This document shows positions 36,477-47,192 of a stretch of DNA of 64,000 bases, one piece after another (the first letter of the stretch is position 1; every line of letters starts with the position of its first letter). The translations under genes and the position numbers were made by a program. Location: assembly GCA_029204225.1 (NCBI GenBank), contig CM055095.1:72775990-72839989 (forward strand), written 5' to 3'. Origin of the DNA: Diphasiastrum complanatum (lineage: Eukaryota; Streptophyta; Lycopodiopsida; Lycopodiales; Lycopodiaceae). The notes under the pieces were generated by a model. It was given only the letters and a program-made list of their open reading frames with translations. It ran no database searches and was not told the origin of the DNA.

Positions 36477-37029
36477 TTGTATGGATCTGTCATAGAGTTT
36501 TCCACCAAAGAAGCTGTCAATGGTGGAAATGTGATCTTTCAAGAGTGGAAGATTTGTAAAATTGAAGAAGCACCTTTGGATCAACATCTTATTCAATTCA
36601 TTGATGGTTTTTAGCCAATTCAAGTGGAGGAGCAAGCTCAAGACCCGAGGACTCCAAGAAGAACCTTGAGTATCAAGATGGAGCCATCAAGGCTCAATCA
36701 TATGGATCAAGCAAGGCAAGTTGTCTTTGGCAACATTATGTATGCACTTAATATTTTAATTGATGTATCTTGATGTGCACAAAATGCCTTGGAATCCATG
36801 GCTTGGCATGATGTATAGTGTTTGAAGTGTGCTACATGTATATAGACACATTTGTGGAACATCTTGTAAGGGATCCTTTAAGAGGTGGTGAAAGATCCTT
36901 CATGGACATTATTTTCTATCGAAGTCTCAATAGTTCCTTGTTTGTAGCTGGATTTTTTAGACACTTCTAAAAGCATTAATTCATCTAGCAAGAGAGTTGT
37001 AAATAGATCAAGCTAAATTTGAGGAGGAG
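36477..37029 (+). pseudogene. Copia remnant P: RT fragment and 3' internal end
   Basis: At about 36888-36935 one frame reads DPLRGGERSFMDIIFYRSL, matching the RT-RNase H connection of B (DPIKGDERSFEDITLYRSL) and of C and D. The region ends in TTTGAGGAGGAG, the equivalent of the C/D polypurine tract. Most of pol is missing and the frame is broken. The 3' LTR of P continues after element M, at 43331. Confidence 0.7.
37025..37029. repeat. Target-site duplication AGGAG of element M (left copy)
   Basis: AGGAG before M is repeated at 43326-43330 after it. The five bases are the last of P's polypurine tract. Confidence 0.8.
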
Positions 37030-37845
37030 TGTTGGGGGTATTCCCAACAAAGTGTAAATAAATAAAATCATTCAATAAAATGTGTTGCGAGGGCATGGCA
37101 TCCTGTGCACGTAAGCCCATGGCCCAATGAGCATGCAAGTAAAGTTGTAAATAAAATAAAGTTGACTTGGGCCTTGGGATTAAAAAACTAAAGGCCCAAA
37201 GTCATTTTTAAACTTAGAGATTATTTTTTAGAATTGGGTCCAAATTGGGACTCACATGAATCTTGTAATTACCAATGTACTTTTTGTGGACCCTTGGATC
37301 AAGTTGGGTCCAAGATGAATGGATAGGATCATTGTGAGTATTAGCCAATAGGATTGAGGGGCAAGGGCCTTCCCCAATTTGTAAAAAGACACCATTTGTA
37401 CACTATTTTCATGCTTAATGAGACGGAGAAAACTCTACCAATTTTGGAAGAGAAGCATCTTCATTTGCAATTCAATGCTTGCTATTGCTCTTGTTGTTTT
37501 CTATTGCTTTCAAGTTCATGCTTTTTGGTTTCAATAGTTTATGTTTCTCCTTTAGCAAGTACAATGTGCATTTGAGCTAACCTCCACCCTCCCTCTATCT
37601 CTCTCTTCTATCTTCTTTTTCCTCCATCTTATCTAATCTTCCCCTTCCTTTCACCTACCGTCATGATGAATGTTAGTGTAGAGGAGTAGAGTTAAGGGAG
37701 AGTAGTGTTAGTGGTGAGTAGAGTTAAGGGAGAAAGTAAGAAACTAACTAAAAATAGCATCTATGCATAGTTAGCTACCTATCCAGTGATCTAACCCTTG
37801 TTGACAGGCAGGAGGGCTATACTACGCAAGATCTTCGACCCTACA
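37030..37845 (+). repeat. 5' LTR of M (816 bp)
   Basis: Longer than the 3' LTR by about 229 bp because it keeps a segment (about 37205-37437) that the other copy lost. The TATA position is decayed (TTTGTAAAAAG near 37378) relative to the copy in L. Confidence 0.88.
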
Positions 37846-37846
37846 G

Positions 37847-37864
37847 TGGCACCGTTGTCGGGGA
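37847..37864 (+). promoter_or_regulatory. Primer binding site of M
   Basis: TGGCACCGTTGTCGGGGA, two changes from TGGCGCCGTTGCCGGGGA, the complement of tRNA-Asp used by Athila-type elements. One base after the LTR. Confidence 0.8.
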
Positions 37865-38532
37865 TAGGTTTCCACTAACTAGTTTAGCTGCATTTTAGCT
37901 ATTTTCTTTCTGTTTAGAGTAGTTTTAGGTAGATTTTTGGGTGTTTAGAGTTAATTCGCAAACCCTCTCAATCGATTCAAAATGTCAATTTACATCAGTG
38001 ATGAAGCCTACGAGAGTTAGTGTGAAGATCTGGTGAAGATCAAACCAAAAAAGTGGTTCTAGACCCTCGCAGACAGTGAAATTTTTACTTTTTGCGAGAG
38101 AAAACTCTTGTAGAGATTTCTCTAGTGAGATCTGACTCAAATCCAACTACTGTGAGCCTTGCGAGAGTTACTTCCTAGAGATCTAAAAGATATCAAGTTT
38201 TTTACCTGCAAAAACAGCTAAAGAACCCTCGCACAAGAGAACCCTCGCAGACTAGATCAGTGGAAAGATCTGCATCAGATCCAGCTATTGTCAAAATCTC
38301 AGGTCAATCAGTGCAAGGAGTAAAAAGTTATCAAGGAAAAACCACCGTAAAGGGCCTAAAATTCACTTCCGGCCGATCAGATTGATCAGATCCTTAGAGA
38401 TCCAGACTGCATCCTACTATATAAGCAAGATCCAATCACTTTGGAGCCCACCATCAGATGAATTTGAGATCGGGATGATCAATAGCACGAAGGATAGCAA
38501 ATCAAGCACCACACCTTCTCAGATTAGCAGCT
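37865..38532 (+). other. Leader of M with repeated CCCTCGCA motif
   Basis: Untranslated. ACCCTCGCA occurs near 38065, 38225 and 38240 and the partner form GCGAGAG occurs near 38094 and 38161. The same motif returns at 40440-40700 and, as GAACCTTCGCC, in the leaders of G and H. Confidence 0.6.
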
Positions 38533-39678
38533 ATGCAACAAGAGGCAGAACCGGAACCAGCACCAATGGATCCAATGGGCCAACCCGTACTTGTCGCTCC
38601 CTTGCAAGTAGTCCGGAGAGAACCACAGATGGAAATACCAAAATACAACAGATCATCAAATCCCATCCGATTCCTCCATATCTACGAGCAAGCTTGTGAA
38701 ATCTACGGTGAACGGACACCTGTGGAGAAGCTGATGTTGTTTCCCATGTCCTTATTGGCAGTGGCTCAAGATTGGTTTTTCAACCTGTTAGAGAAAGAAA
38801 AATCCACCTGGGAAGTGGTTAAGGCGGCTCTCATTACGCGCTTTAAACCAAGAAAGTTTCTGGAAGACCCGTTCCTCCTGCTGAACAAAGTCAAGATGGA
38901 AAAACGAGAAAGGGTCAAGGACTATATCGAGTGGGTCAAACACTTACAATCCGAGTGCAGTGCAGCCCTAACTCCCGATCATGCGATGATCATGTGGTTC
39001 CTAGACGGACTACCACGAAGCATCAGAAGAGAACTGAAATGACGGGAGCAGTACGCTACTCTGCAAGAAGCTATGGAAGATGCCATCAAGGAAGAGGATG
39101 AGAGATATGACGACAAATATCCATCCACCCACACTCCTACTCCCTCGATCGCATCATCATCAAACGCATCTGCTCTATCCATCGAACTGCTGTTGGAGCA
39201 AATGACAAAATTACACAAACAGCAGATGGAGCAACTTACGGTGCAGTTTGACCAGAAACTGAAGGCCTTACAAGGAGCTGTAGCAGTAACGCCACATCAA
39301 CCGGAACCAAACCAGCTACAGTACCCAAGACGGGAAAATGTATGGTGTTCAGTGTGCACGCAAAACCATACAGCGAACGAGTGTTCAGTCCTAAAGCAAA
39401 ATCTGAGACTGACACATGAATTCTGCCATCTATGCAATGCAACATCGCATGATACAGCATTTTTCCCGTTCAACCCCCGAATTGTTCAACAAAAGAGAAG
39501 TCCTTATCAAACTTCCTATCCTTATCATCAAGGGACACCCAACGTGGCACCAAGGTATGACACGAGATCAACCACAACGTATGGCCTTACCTGCTCCACC
39601 AGGGCCAGACAATCAACAAGTGGCCCATGTAAACCTGACAGCAGCATAACCAGAGATGCAAATGCCACCTCAACCTGA
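38533..39678 (+). pseudogene. M Gag, one nonsense codon
   Basis: One frame from ATG 38533 to 39678 with a single TGA at 39040-39042. The capsid-like core (VVRREP...IPKYN, IRFLHIYEQACEIYGE, AQDWFF, TRFKPRKFLEDPF, VKHLQSEC, MWFLDGLPRSIRREL) matches the Gag of G and H and the retrotransposon_gag domain. Then come an acidic linker, a K/Q-rich probable coiled coil, a knuckle CSVCTQNHTANEC with C-X2-C-X3-H-X4-C spacing, and a second, decayed knuckle CHLCNATSHDTAFF. It would bind and package element RNA. Confidence 0.8.
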
Positions 39679-39945
39679 GCAGCAACAGTGGTACGGACTA
39701 GATGAACCATTTATGGATCCTGTCATAAATGAGTATGTTGCGGCCTACGCAACTCAAACTCAGCATCAAGGCGGAAGAAATTATGGTTGCAATCTGGTCC
39801 TGATGTATAAAACCAAGGAGATCAAGGAAAAGTTAAAATTCACAGGCAAAGGTCCTTATAGGATCAAGAAAATTCTTAATCATGGAGCCGTGAATTTGGT
39901 AAAGCTAGGTGGGACACCATTCGATACACCCATCAAGGGTAGCTA
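39679..39945 (+). pseudogene. M integrase C-terminal remnant fused after gag
   Basis: In a frame shifted from Gag, sequence near 39785-39890 reads LVLMYKTKEIKEKLKFTGKG and PYRIKKIL, matching the integrase tail of H (LALMYKTKLIKGKLKFTGEG), the GPY/F-type module. The jump from Gag's C-terminal region to this point marks the pol deletion at about 39770. Confidence 0.75.
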
Positions 39946-40781
39946 GTTGCACAAGTACTGGCCACCACAGTAAGACAGATCCAGATTGGGGGTGGCATGT
40001 TACAAAAAGCTATTCTGCTAAGCCATCACCGCTAGATCTAAGAAGATCAAGCCAAATCAAGCTAGATCCATCAAGATTCAGCCAGATCTGGCAAGATCGA
40101 AAAAATCCATCAGAATCCAAGAAGGATCCAGATCCAGATAGGATCAAGAAGGAAGCAGATCATCAGATTGACTGATGGATCTGTTACCAAGTATTCATTA
40201 TAATTTCCAAAGAACTACCAACAGTCAGATCAAGCTTGCATGAAGCTGATTACCAATTTACAAAAGTTAAAAATCAGAAAATCTTGAGATCTCATCAAAA
40301 AACACTCTGAAAGAGCACTTTTGTCTTGATTTTTTGAGATCCCCTAGGAGATACTCTTGACAGTCACCATATCTGACCTAGATGCATTCATGAAAATCTC
40401 TGCGAGAGTTTCTGATGGAGAAATCACCATTTTTTAGTGTGTATGAGGGTTCCCAGAAGCTAAATTTTCGGAACCCTCGCAGAGCATCAAGATCAACTTA
40501 CCAACCCTCGCAAGGTGCCTAAATGGAATCAAAGCAGTAAAATTAGCCTGCCTACATGGTCTGATCTTGAGGATCCAATCACATGAACAAGTTGTGCGAG
40601 AGATCACTTCCTGCGAGAGTTGAGCCCTCGCAGACAGCCTGAACCCTCGCAGAACCTTCGCATACCTGTCAAATCACCTTCTGAACTCTCGCAGACTTCC
40701 CTAAGGTCTTAGAATTTTGTGAAGAAGGTGCCTGCCAAAATTTGGGTGGAACTGAGCAAGGTAAAGTAGATTTCACCTACT
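39946..40781 (+). other. Spacer between pol remnant and ORFx, motif-rich
   Basis: Non-coding. AACCCTCGCA or close variants occur near 40474, 40503, 40628, 40644 and 40683, with GCGAGAG partners near 40401, 40597 and 40613. Confidence 0.6.
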
Positions 40782-42692
40782 ATGCACTCTAAATTCCGCT
40801 ATATAAGGGCTGAATTCGAGTCATTTGTCACCTTTGCTAGCGAAGCTCTGCCGAAATTTACTCTAAAATTATCAAGTTCTCCATTTGCAACCAAACTTCC
40901 TACCAACTGTCATCTGATCATACTGAACACCGATCTGCGCTCTAACGTGTTTGCACCATTGCCAGATCGGACTGATCCTACCACCCCAGATGGCATTAGG
41001 TCCAATGAGAACCTGATAGAAGACAATGACGATGACACTCCACAAGTCGTCGGGGCCGATACAACAAAAGCCCTTGCCAATGCTAGTGTACCGGCTGCTC
41101 CCACAAATCTAACGACGACGTACCAAACTCTGAGAAAATACATCCTGGATGCGGTAGCGGCCAAAGCCATTCTAGAAAGCAGGGTACTACACCTGTCGAT
41201 GAGTAACACACAACTGTGAGAAGACCTCACCAAGCTGCAGCAAGAGCTAATTTTGGCTTAGCAACATGAACAAGCAGGGCACTAGGAGATTGCCAAGCTG
41301 TAGCAGAAGGAGGAGGGCCTCAACGAATATATCCAAAGCCTCTCCAAAGCACTGACTGAGGCCTCCACGAAGGTGCGGGAGCTTCAAGCTGAAGCATTTC
41401 AACGGCTTGCCCCCATCCAGACACAACTTATCTCTTAGGAAGCAGAGAATACGTGCCTGGGGACGGAGGTCAAAGCACTACAAGAGGAAAAGCTCGTCTA
41501 CTTAGCTCAACCTACACCAGACTCAAGGCTGCTTTCTCAATCAAAAATGAATCTTCTATGACGTAAGGTGCAGGTTTATAGCCAAACCCTAAATAGCTAC
41601 CAGACAGAGTTCAACAAATATCGGACAAGCGCAATGCACGAGCTTGCCCAGCCCAAGCAAGCCCTCAAGGCCTGCCAGAAATTCATGAAAACGAAGGCCC
41701 AGCCCACCAGCATGGTAGTTCCACCACCACCTACTTTTAACGCTGCACAAGCCAGTACAAGCCAAGACAAGAGCCAGCAGGCAGCAGGGGGATTTCAACA
41801 AGATCAAGAGTCCGAAGGCCAAAACCAAGGGCAGACGGATACGGCTGTTGAGACGTGAGACCAGGGCCAAGGCGCAACTACCATCCAAAGCCAAGCCACA
41901 TCATCCAGAGGTTCGCGCACGATATCTGCCAGCCGGGTCTTCCGAAGACCGAAGTCCGTGGAGGAGAAAATGAATGAATTTTTATCAAAGTATCTCCACG
42001 AGTCATCAAGAGACGACTAGTAGATAGTGTTTTCTGCTCGAACAATCAAGGGCAACGAACTGCAAGTACTACCCGCCCTCCAACCACAACCAGAGTGGCA
42101 TCAGCAGTTGTTCAAAAGAGACTCTGCGGCCATCAGGGCCTACATGATGAGTCCACAACAATTGCACTTCCTGCCATGTCCACAAAAATCCAAATGGGCA
42201 GAATGCGGCACCCCGCTGGACAAGATCACACTTCAGAATTTCAATTGGCCGGTCATACAATCAGAATATGGGTGGACTACGGATGTAGATGCCAAAAGGG
42301 CTCTCACCGCATTCGCCAACCAATACATCAATTGCCCTGATCCTACAGTCCGCGCGACAGCCATTTACGCCCAAGACTTAGAACATCTGATGGGGATCGA
42401 AACTAAATGGGACAATTTTCTTCCATCCATATTCTTTGATGTTAATAAGGCGCTACCTTCAGACAAAATCGAAGATCAGCTGCCAGTAGCTCGTGTCTAT
42501 TACCGAGCTGCGCTTCAGGGTGATCCATGGACACGTCGATTCCAAACATGGGTCAACCAAGATTGGCAGCGATGGGTCCACAAGTCTCTTCACACGCCAA
42601 AAGACTTGAAGAAATTGGACCGCCTCAACTTTATGGAGGACGTCACCACCTACCTCATCCAGCAAAGGCGGGCAAAGAAAACGCTCTATTAA
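40782..42692 (+). pseudogene. ORFx of gypsy M, 637-codon frame with nonsense codons
   Basis: A single frame runs from 40782 to TAA 42692, interrupted by stops near 41217, 41259, 41283, 41307, 41436, 41559, 41856 and two more near 42018; nearly all are TAG or TGA where CAG or CGA would fit. It predicts an N-terminal segment, a long Q/E/L-rich coiled coil (about codons 115-300), a Q/S/D-rich linker, and a conserved C-terminal domain of about 220 residues (42027-42692) with LDKITLQNFNWP, W-D-N-F, QLPVARVYYRAA and QRRAKK. I see no signal peptide or membrane segment, so it does not look like an envelope. Copies occur in L and R. Function unknown. Confidence 0.75.
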
Positions 42693-42738
42693 ACCGGCAG
42701 AGTGCCGAGGGACCGGCACTACTTCAAGTCGTGGGTCC

Positions 42739-43325
42739 TGTTGGGGGTATTCCCAACAAAGTGTAAATAAATAAAATCATTTACTAAAATGTGTTGCGAG
42801 GGCATGGCATCCTGTGCGCGTAAGCCCATGGCCTAATGAGCACACAAGTAAAGTTGTAAATAACCACTTGGGCCTTGGAATTAAAATTAACTAGAGGCCC
42901 AAAGTCATTTCTAGCTACCAATTTTGGAAGAGAAGCATCCTCATTTGCAATTCAATGCTTGTTATTGCTCTTGTTGCTTTTTATTGCTTTCAAGTTTATG
43001 CTTTTTGGTCTCAATAGTTTATGTTTCTCCTTTAGCAAGTACAATGTGCATTTGAGCTAACCTCCACCCTCCCTCTATCTCTCTCTTCTATCTTCTTTTC
43101 CCTCCATCTTATCTAATCATCCCCTTCCTTTCACCTACCATCATGATGAATGTTAGTGTAGAGGAGTAGAGTTAAGGGAGAGTAGTGTTAGTGGTGAGTA
43201 GAGTTAAGGGAGAAAGTAGGAAACTAACTAGAAATAGCATCTATGCATATTTAGGTACCTACCCAGTGATCTAACCCTTGTTGACAGGCGAGAGGGCTAT
43301 ACTACGCGAGATCTTCGGCCCTACA
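42739..43325 (+). repeat. 3' LTR of M (587 bp, internally deleted)
   Basis: Matches the 5' LTR except for a deletion of about 229 bp near 42916 and scattered substitutions (for example GTGCGCG for GTGCACG). This implies an old insertion, if the deletion arose after integration. Confidence 0.88.
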
Positions 43326-43330
43326 AGGAG

Positions 43331-43475
43331 TGTGAAGAATTGACATTAATTACTTTGATGTTATTTTTCTCTCTCCTACGTGGCATTTCTTATACGGCCC
43401 TTTTCGGGCCAATATTTTCTCTAATGCCTCACATTGCCTAGAATCCATTAGTATTGAGCAACATTATTATTACTA
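43331..43475 (+). repeat. 3' LTR start of copia P
   Basis: TGTGAAGAATTGACATTAAT follows the AGGAG duplication. Joined in thought to the tract before M, it gives the same polypurine-tract/LTR layout as C and D (GAGGGAG then TGTGAAAATTG). The right border is not determined. Confidence 0.5.
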
Positions 43476-43692
43476 TTATTTCAAACCGCTTTGGCATGGA
43501 TTTTCCAGTTCTATTGTAGATCCCTTCAAAAACATGGCATTTTTTTTGTAGATTGTAGTGGACGGGACAAATGCCTTACTCGCAACTATCACATTTTTCT
43601 TGAAGGGGTAGCAAAGGCAAAGAAGAGTAGCCATTTCAACAACTACCTTTGATATCCCATTTGGATCTTGATGAAAGTCAATGACTCTCCAC
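43476..43692 (-). pseudogene. Orphan exon-like ORF, unidentified
   Basis: The minus strand is open for about 70 codons (VIDFHQDPN..., VVVEMATLLC, VIVASKAFVPS, FLKGSTIELENP) with compositionally normal protein sequence unlike any retroelement domain. Just upstream is TTTTATTATTTCTTCAAGTTCAG followed by G: a pyrimidine-rich tract and CAG acceptor (43693-43695), as at a plant 3' splice site. The downstream end is unclear (a GT near 43484). I do not recognise the protein. It could be a host exon or transduced gene piece. Confidence 0.3.
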
Positions 43693-43727
43693 CTGAACTT
43701 GAAGAAATAATAAAAGTACACAAACAA

Positions 43728-44021
43728 AGCTTAGATCTATTCAACGGATCTACAATTCATAGTACATGAATGGAGAACATATATATAATGAGGTGGATTG
43801 AGCTCTCAACAATGGACTATTAGGTTCACACCACCCTATTACTGTATAGCCCTATCTCGACTTTGGGGTAGAATCCAAGAATAAATGGTTGACTTGTCTT
43901 GGATACCACAAAATCGAATTAGAAAAGTTGTCCTATGAAGTAGGGACTGTATAGACCACTAGGGAAAAGCCCTAAGATGAATATATATATATATGTGTAT
44001 ATATATTATATATGCGTGTGC

Positions 44022-44023
<2 letters not shown>
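43728..44023. other. Unassigned sequence
   Basis: Probable intronic or intergenic sequence beside the orphan exon, AT-rich towards its right end with an (AT)n run at about 43979-43994. No coding signal. Confidence 0.3.

Positions 44024-44078
<55 letters not shown>
44024..44078. repeat. (TG)n microsatellite
   Basis: About 27 TG units flanked by AT-rich simple sequence. Confidence 0.95.
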
Positions 44079-44080
<2 letters not shown>

Positions 44081-44442
44081 TATGTATATATATATATGTA
44101 TTTAGATAAATCAAGGGTGGATGTATAGTCTGAGAGCTCAACGAAGGTTTCTGATACTGTATTGGCCAAATCGGCCCAAAACAGTGGTTTTCTAAGTCAT
44201 TTGCTATAAAAATACTGTGCTTTCGTTTCCTTATGCTGATGACTTCCTGACTTTTGCTCATCGGTCTTTCCTTATTTTTCTTTTCAACTGTCTTTTTCCA
44301 AAAAAAGTCAGCAAATTAAATACTGAAAACAAAAAATTGAAAACACATAAAATGAAAAAATATATTGAGATCAGGCTTGCTGAACTGGCGGAGCAGACTG
44401 CCAAAACTTGCGTAATCGGCTGCCATTTACCGGAGTATCAAA
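44079..44442. other. Unassigned sequence left of gypsy H
   Basis: No LTR or ORFx of H is found here, so H is truncated at about 44443. A 12-residue plus-strand stretch resembling a LINE RT active site (YADDFL near 44233) is too short to call. Confidence 0.3.
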
Positions 44443-45527
44443 TCATTTTTCATCCAAGTGCTCTAGAATTAATGTGCCATAGTTCAGGATTTCCTTCACT
44501 TTATACGGGCCTTCCCCAGTAAACTTCAACTTACCCTTGATCAGCTTGGTTTTGTACATCAATGCAAGATCTCCTGCTTCCTGATCTTTCTTGTGCAATT
44601 GCCGATCGTGCCATGCCTTGCGGCGGGCTTTCTCTGCTACTAAGGCATGAACTGCCATCAATCGGGTTTCACATACTTTGTGCAACGCATCGTGACAAAG
44701 TTGTAAAGACTGATCATCATTTAATCGTTCCGTTGCTGCTATGTGTAAAGATCGGATTAAAAATTCAATTGGCATAACAACATCTTGACCATAAACTAGT
44801 TGAAAAGGTGTTTGATTTGTACTATTTTTGTAAGCAGTTCTGAATGCCCATAATGTTGCATACAGTTTATGTTCCCAATCAGACCAACTCGCTTCAACTG
44901 TCTTTGTCATAATGGTGCAGAGAATCTTATTGGAAGATTAAGCCTGGCCATTCCCTCTGGGTTAATAGGGAGTACTAAATCTGCGTATAACCAAAAAATC
45001 TTCCAGTAAACACTTTATTATTTGATTAACAAAGTGTGTACCCCGATCACTGACAATTTCAATCGGACATCCAAATCTGATTATAATATTTTCATATAGA
45101 AACTTGGCCGTAAATTTCGCATCAGCTACTTTGACAGCTTTGGCTTCAACCCACTTGGTCATATAATCAGTTGTGACGATAATGTATCGGGCCTGAGATC
45201 CTTAAGCAGCGGGATGAATAGGACCAGCATCCATTTTTCAAACGGTGCTTGCGATAAAACCGGATGTAGGGGTTCATAATTATGTCGAGTAGGCCGTCGT
45301 GCTCGTTGGCAGACATCACATGTCTGAATAAAATTTTCTGTGTGCTTATGAAGCATAGGCCACCAACAACGGGATTGCAAAAGTTTGCGAACAGTAATAT
45401 CTATAGAGAAGTGTCCTCCACCCATGCCATCATGTGAAAACATGATTAGATTTGGTACTTCATGCGGTAAAATACATCTTCGTAAAATATTATCTGATCC
45501 ACGACGATACAATTGTCCTGCAATCAA
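44443..45527 (-). pseudogene. Gypsy H integrase, catalytic Glu codon replaced by stop
   Basis: Minus strand. The zinc region has HDGMGGGHF...CDVCQRA (about 45280-45450); the core has the second Asp in SDRGTHF (about 45040-45060). The conserved NGQAE motif near 44940 reads N-G-Q-A then TAA (44938-44940), so the third catalytic residue is lost. The C-terminal module follows (WAFRTAYK, TPFQLVYG, LALMYKTK, GEGPYKVKEIL) to the TGA near 44443-44453. Three short frames are needed. Downstream ORFx and LTR are missing. Confidence 0.82.
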
Positions 45528-47192
45528 TTAATAAGGTTGAGCCTTATGAATCAATTGTCTTTTTTGTACTTTTGTCAAAGAGTCATTCGGTTGTCCTAGC
45601 ATCAGGTACTCAACAATATCTGCCGCCCACTCAGGTACTGCTTCAACATAGAACAACACAGCATCTGGCAGTTCATCATCCACTTCAGTATTAACTGGTG
45701 CAGATTCAATTCGTGAAACGTGATCGGCTAGATAATGTTGCTTCCCCTTTTTGACCACAATATCCACAAAGAAGATAATAAAAATTCGATAGTAGTTCGC
45801 ATGACCCATAAACACATAGACTCCTCGAATTGTTGCTGGCGGTGGCAATTCCACAATAACTTTGATCTTAGAATAATCGGTGGCAATACCATGTCTTGAT
45901 ATCACATGTCCAAGCACCACTCCGTGAGAAACCCATATCTGACATTTTTCTAGATTTAGAGAAATATGATATTTGCGGCATCTTTCAAAGACTTTCTCCA
46001 ATCGATCCAGGTGGTCTGTATCTGTACTATGAACTCCCAAGTCGACCAAGTAAATTTCAAGGAATTTCTGTAGATAATCTTTAAAGGCAAATTGCATTAC
46101 TCTCTGGAATAAACTTGGTGTATTACAAAGTCCAAACGACATTACTTTGTAAGCATAGGTGTCCCATTCTGTTGCAAAAGCAGTTTTGTGACGATCGGCA
46201 GGTGCAATCTTAACCTGGTTGTAACCATTAAATCCATCCAGAAAACTATAAGCTTCCGCTCCAGCAAGGCGATCCAAAATGCTTTCAGTAAAAGGTAACG
46301 GAAAGTGATCCTTCCGTGTCACTTTATTCAATGCTTTGAGATTCACACAGATTTGCAATTTCTCTTTTTTTTAAGGAACAATGACAATTGGTGAAATCCA
46401 TTCGGTATACTTGATCTCATAAATGAAATTGGCATCAAACAATCTCTGAAGTTCTTTCTTTATCAGATCTGCCACATTAGGATTACAGCGATAGAACTTT
46501 GTAAGCTTTGGTATTGCATCAAGTACTAAAGGTATGGTATGTTCAATGACTAATGTCAAAATACCCTTCAAATCTTGATAAGTCCATGAAAAACAATCTT
46601 GATACTTAATAAGTAGCAAAAAGAGTGCTTGATACTGTTCAGGAGTAAGTTGTGATCCCACTTGTACAGTCTTTTCTGGTTCTCCTGGTTTTGCAAGATT
46701 TATTGGCTGCGTCCTAGATTCCGGCATGTGTTCTTCAGGTTCACGATGTGCTTTAGGTAGCATGATAACCACATCATCCAGTATATAATGTTCAAAATGC
46801 TCTGGCATATCAGGCTGGACTACATTTGCTTGTTCTTTTTCGAAAGGACTTGTCTTGGATCTTCGTTTAGTCTTCTTAGCAAGAATTGATTGTGGAGGTG
46901 ATGACTTTCGAGATGATAAATCTTTCTTCTCAGGTGAAGACTTCCTAGACGACGATGTCTTGCTGGAGATCCGACTTGAAGAATCATTCTTGACTTTTCC
47001 TTTGCCTTTATCCAATAGAGGTGGCACTTCCTTTAAAGAGATCTTTTGAGGGGGATTTTTCCATTTTAGGACCATTTTATAATGTTGCTTTGCTTGTTTC
47101 TTCGTCATCGAACCTGTCATCCTGTCTCCCTTCAATATAACTACTTTGGGCGATTTGATTGTTGGTTCATCAGGAACATTACGCACTCCCAA
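45528..47192 (-). pseudogene. Gypsy H reverse transcriptase, RNase H deleted
   Basis: Minus strand. 46371-47192 covers a basic S/K-rich linker and the RT N-terminus (DANFIYEIKYTEWISPIVIVP); a stop at about 46371 precedes 45528-46358 with CVNLKALNKVT, FLDGFNGYNQVKI and SFGLCNTPSLFQR. The active-site segment reads YLVDL instead of (F/Y)xDD. After GHANYYRIF the frame jumps to a segment just before integrase (ADHVSRIES), so RNase H is deleted. Inactive. Confidence 0.8.

Larger units (their letters stand above)
37030..43325 (+). mobile_element. Gypsy element M (6296 bp), pol-deleted, with ORFx
   Basis: LTRs at 37030-37845 and 42739-43325 (TGTTGGGGG...CCCTACA) and duplication AGGAG. Order: LTR, tRNA-Asp-type primer site, leader, Gag, a short integrase C-terminal piece, a motif-rich spacer, ORFx, LTR. 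Protease, RT, RNase H and most of integrase are deleted, so M could only have moved with help or lost pol afterwards. Gag and protease-region similarity to G and H, with a primer site like Athila/Tat elements, places it in that kind of gypsy. Confidence 0.88.

Noticed and set aside
37020-37035. LTR at 37030 as the 3' LTR of copia P, because a polypurine tract precedes it
   Set aside because: The primer site after it is gypsy type, the matching LTR is at 42739, and AGGAG flanks both ends; P's own LTR start is found at 43331.
43959-44261. ORF of Thr-His repeats on the minus strand
   Set aside because: It is the translation of the TG microsatellite at 44024-44078.
44217-44522. Possible LINE reverse transcriptase (YADDFL)
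   Set aside because: Only about a dozen residues resemble a LINE RT active site, with no flanking RT motifs; chance is likely.
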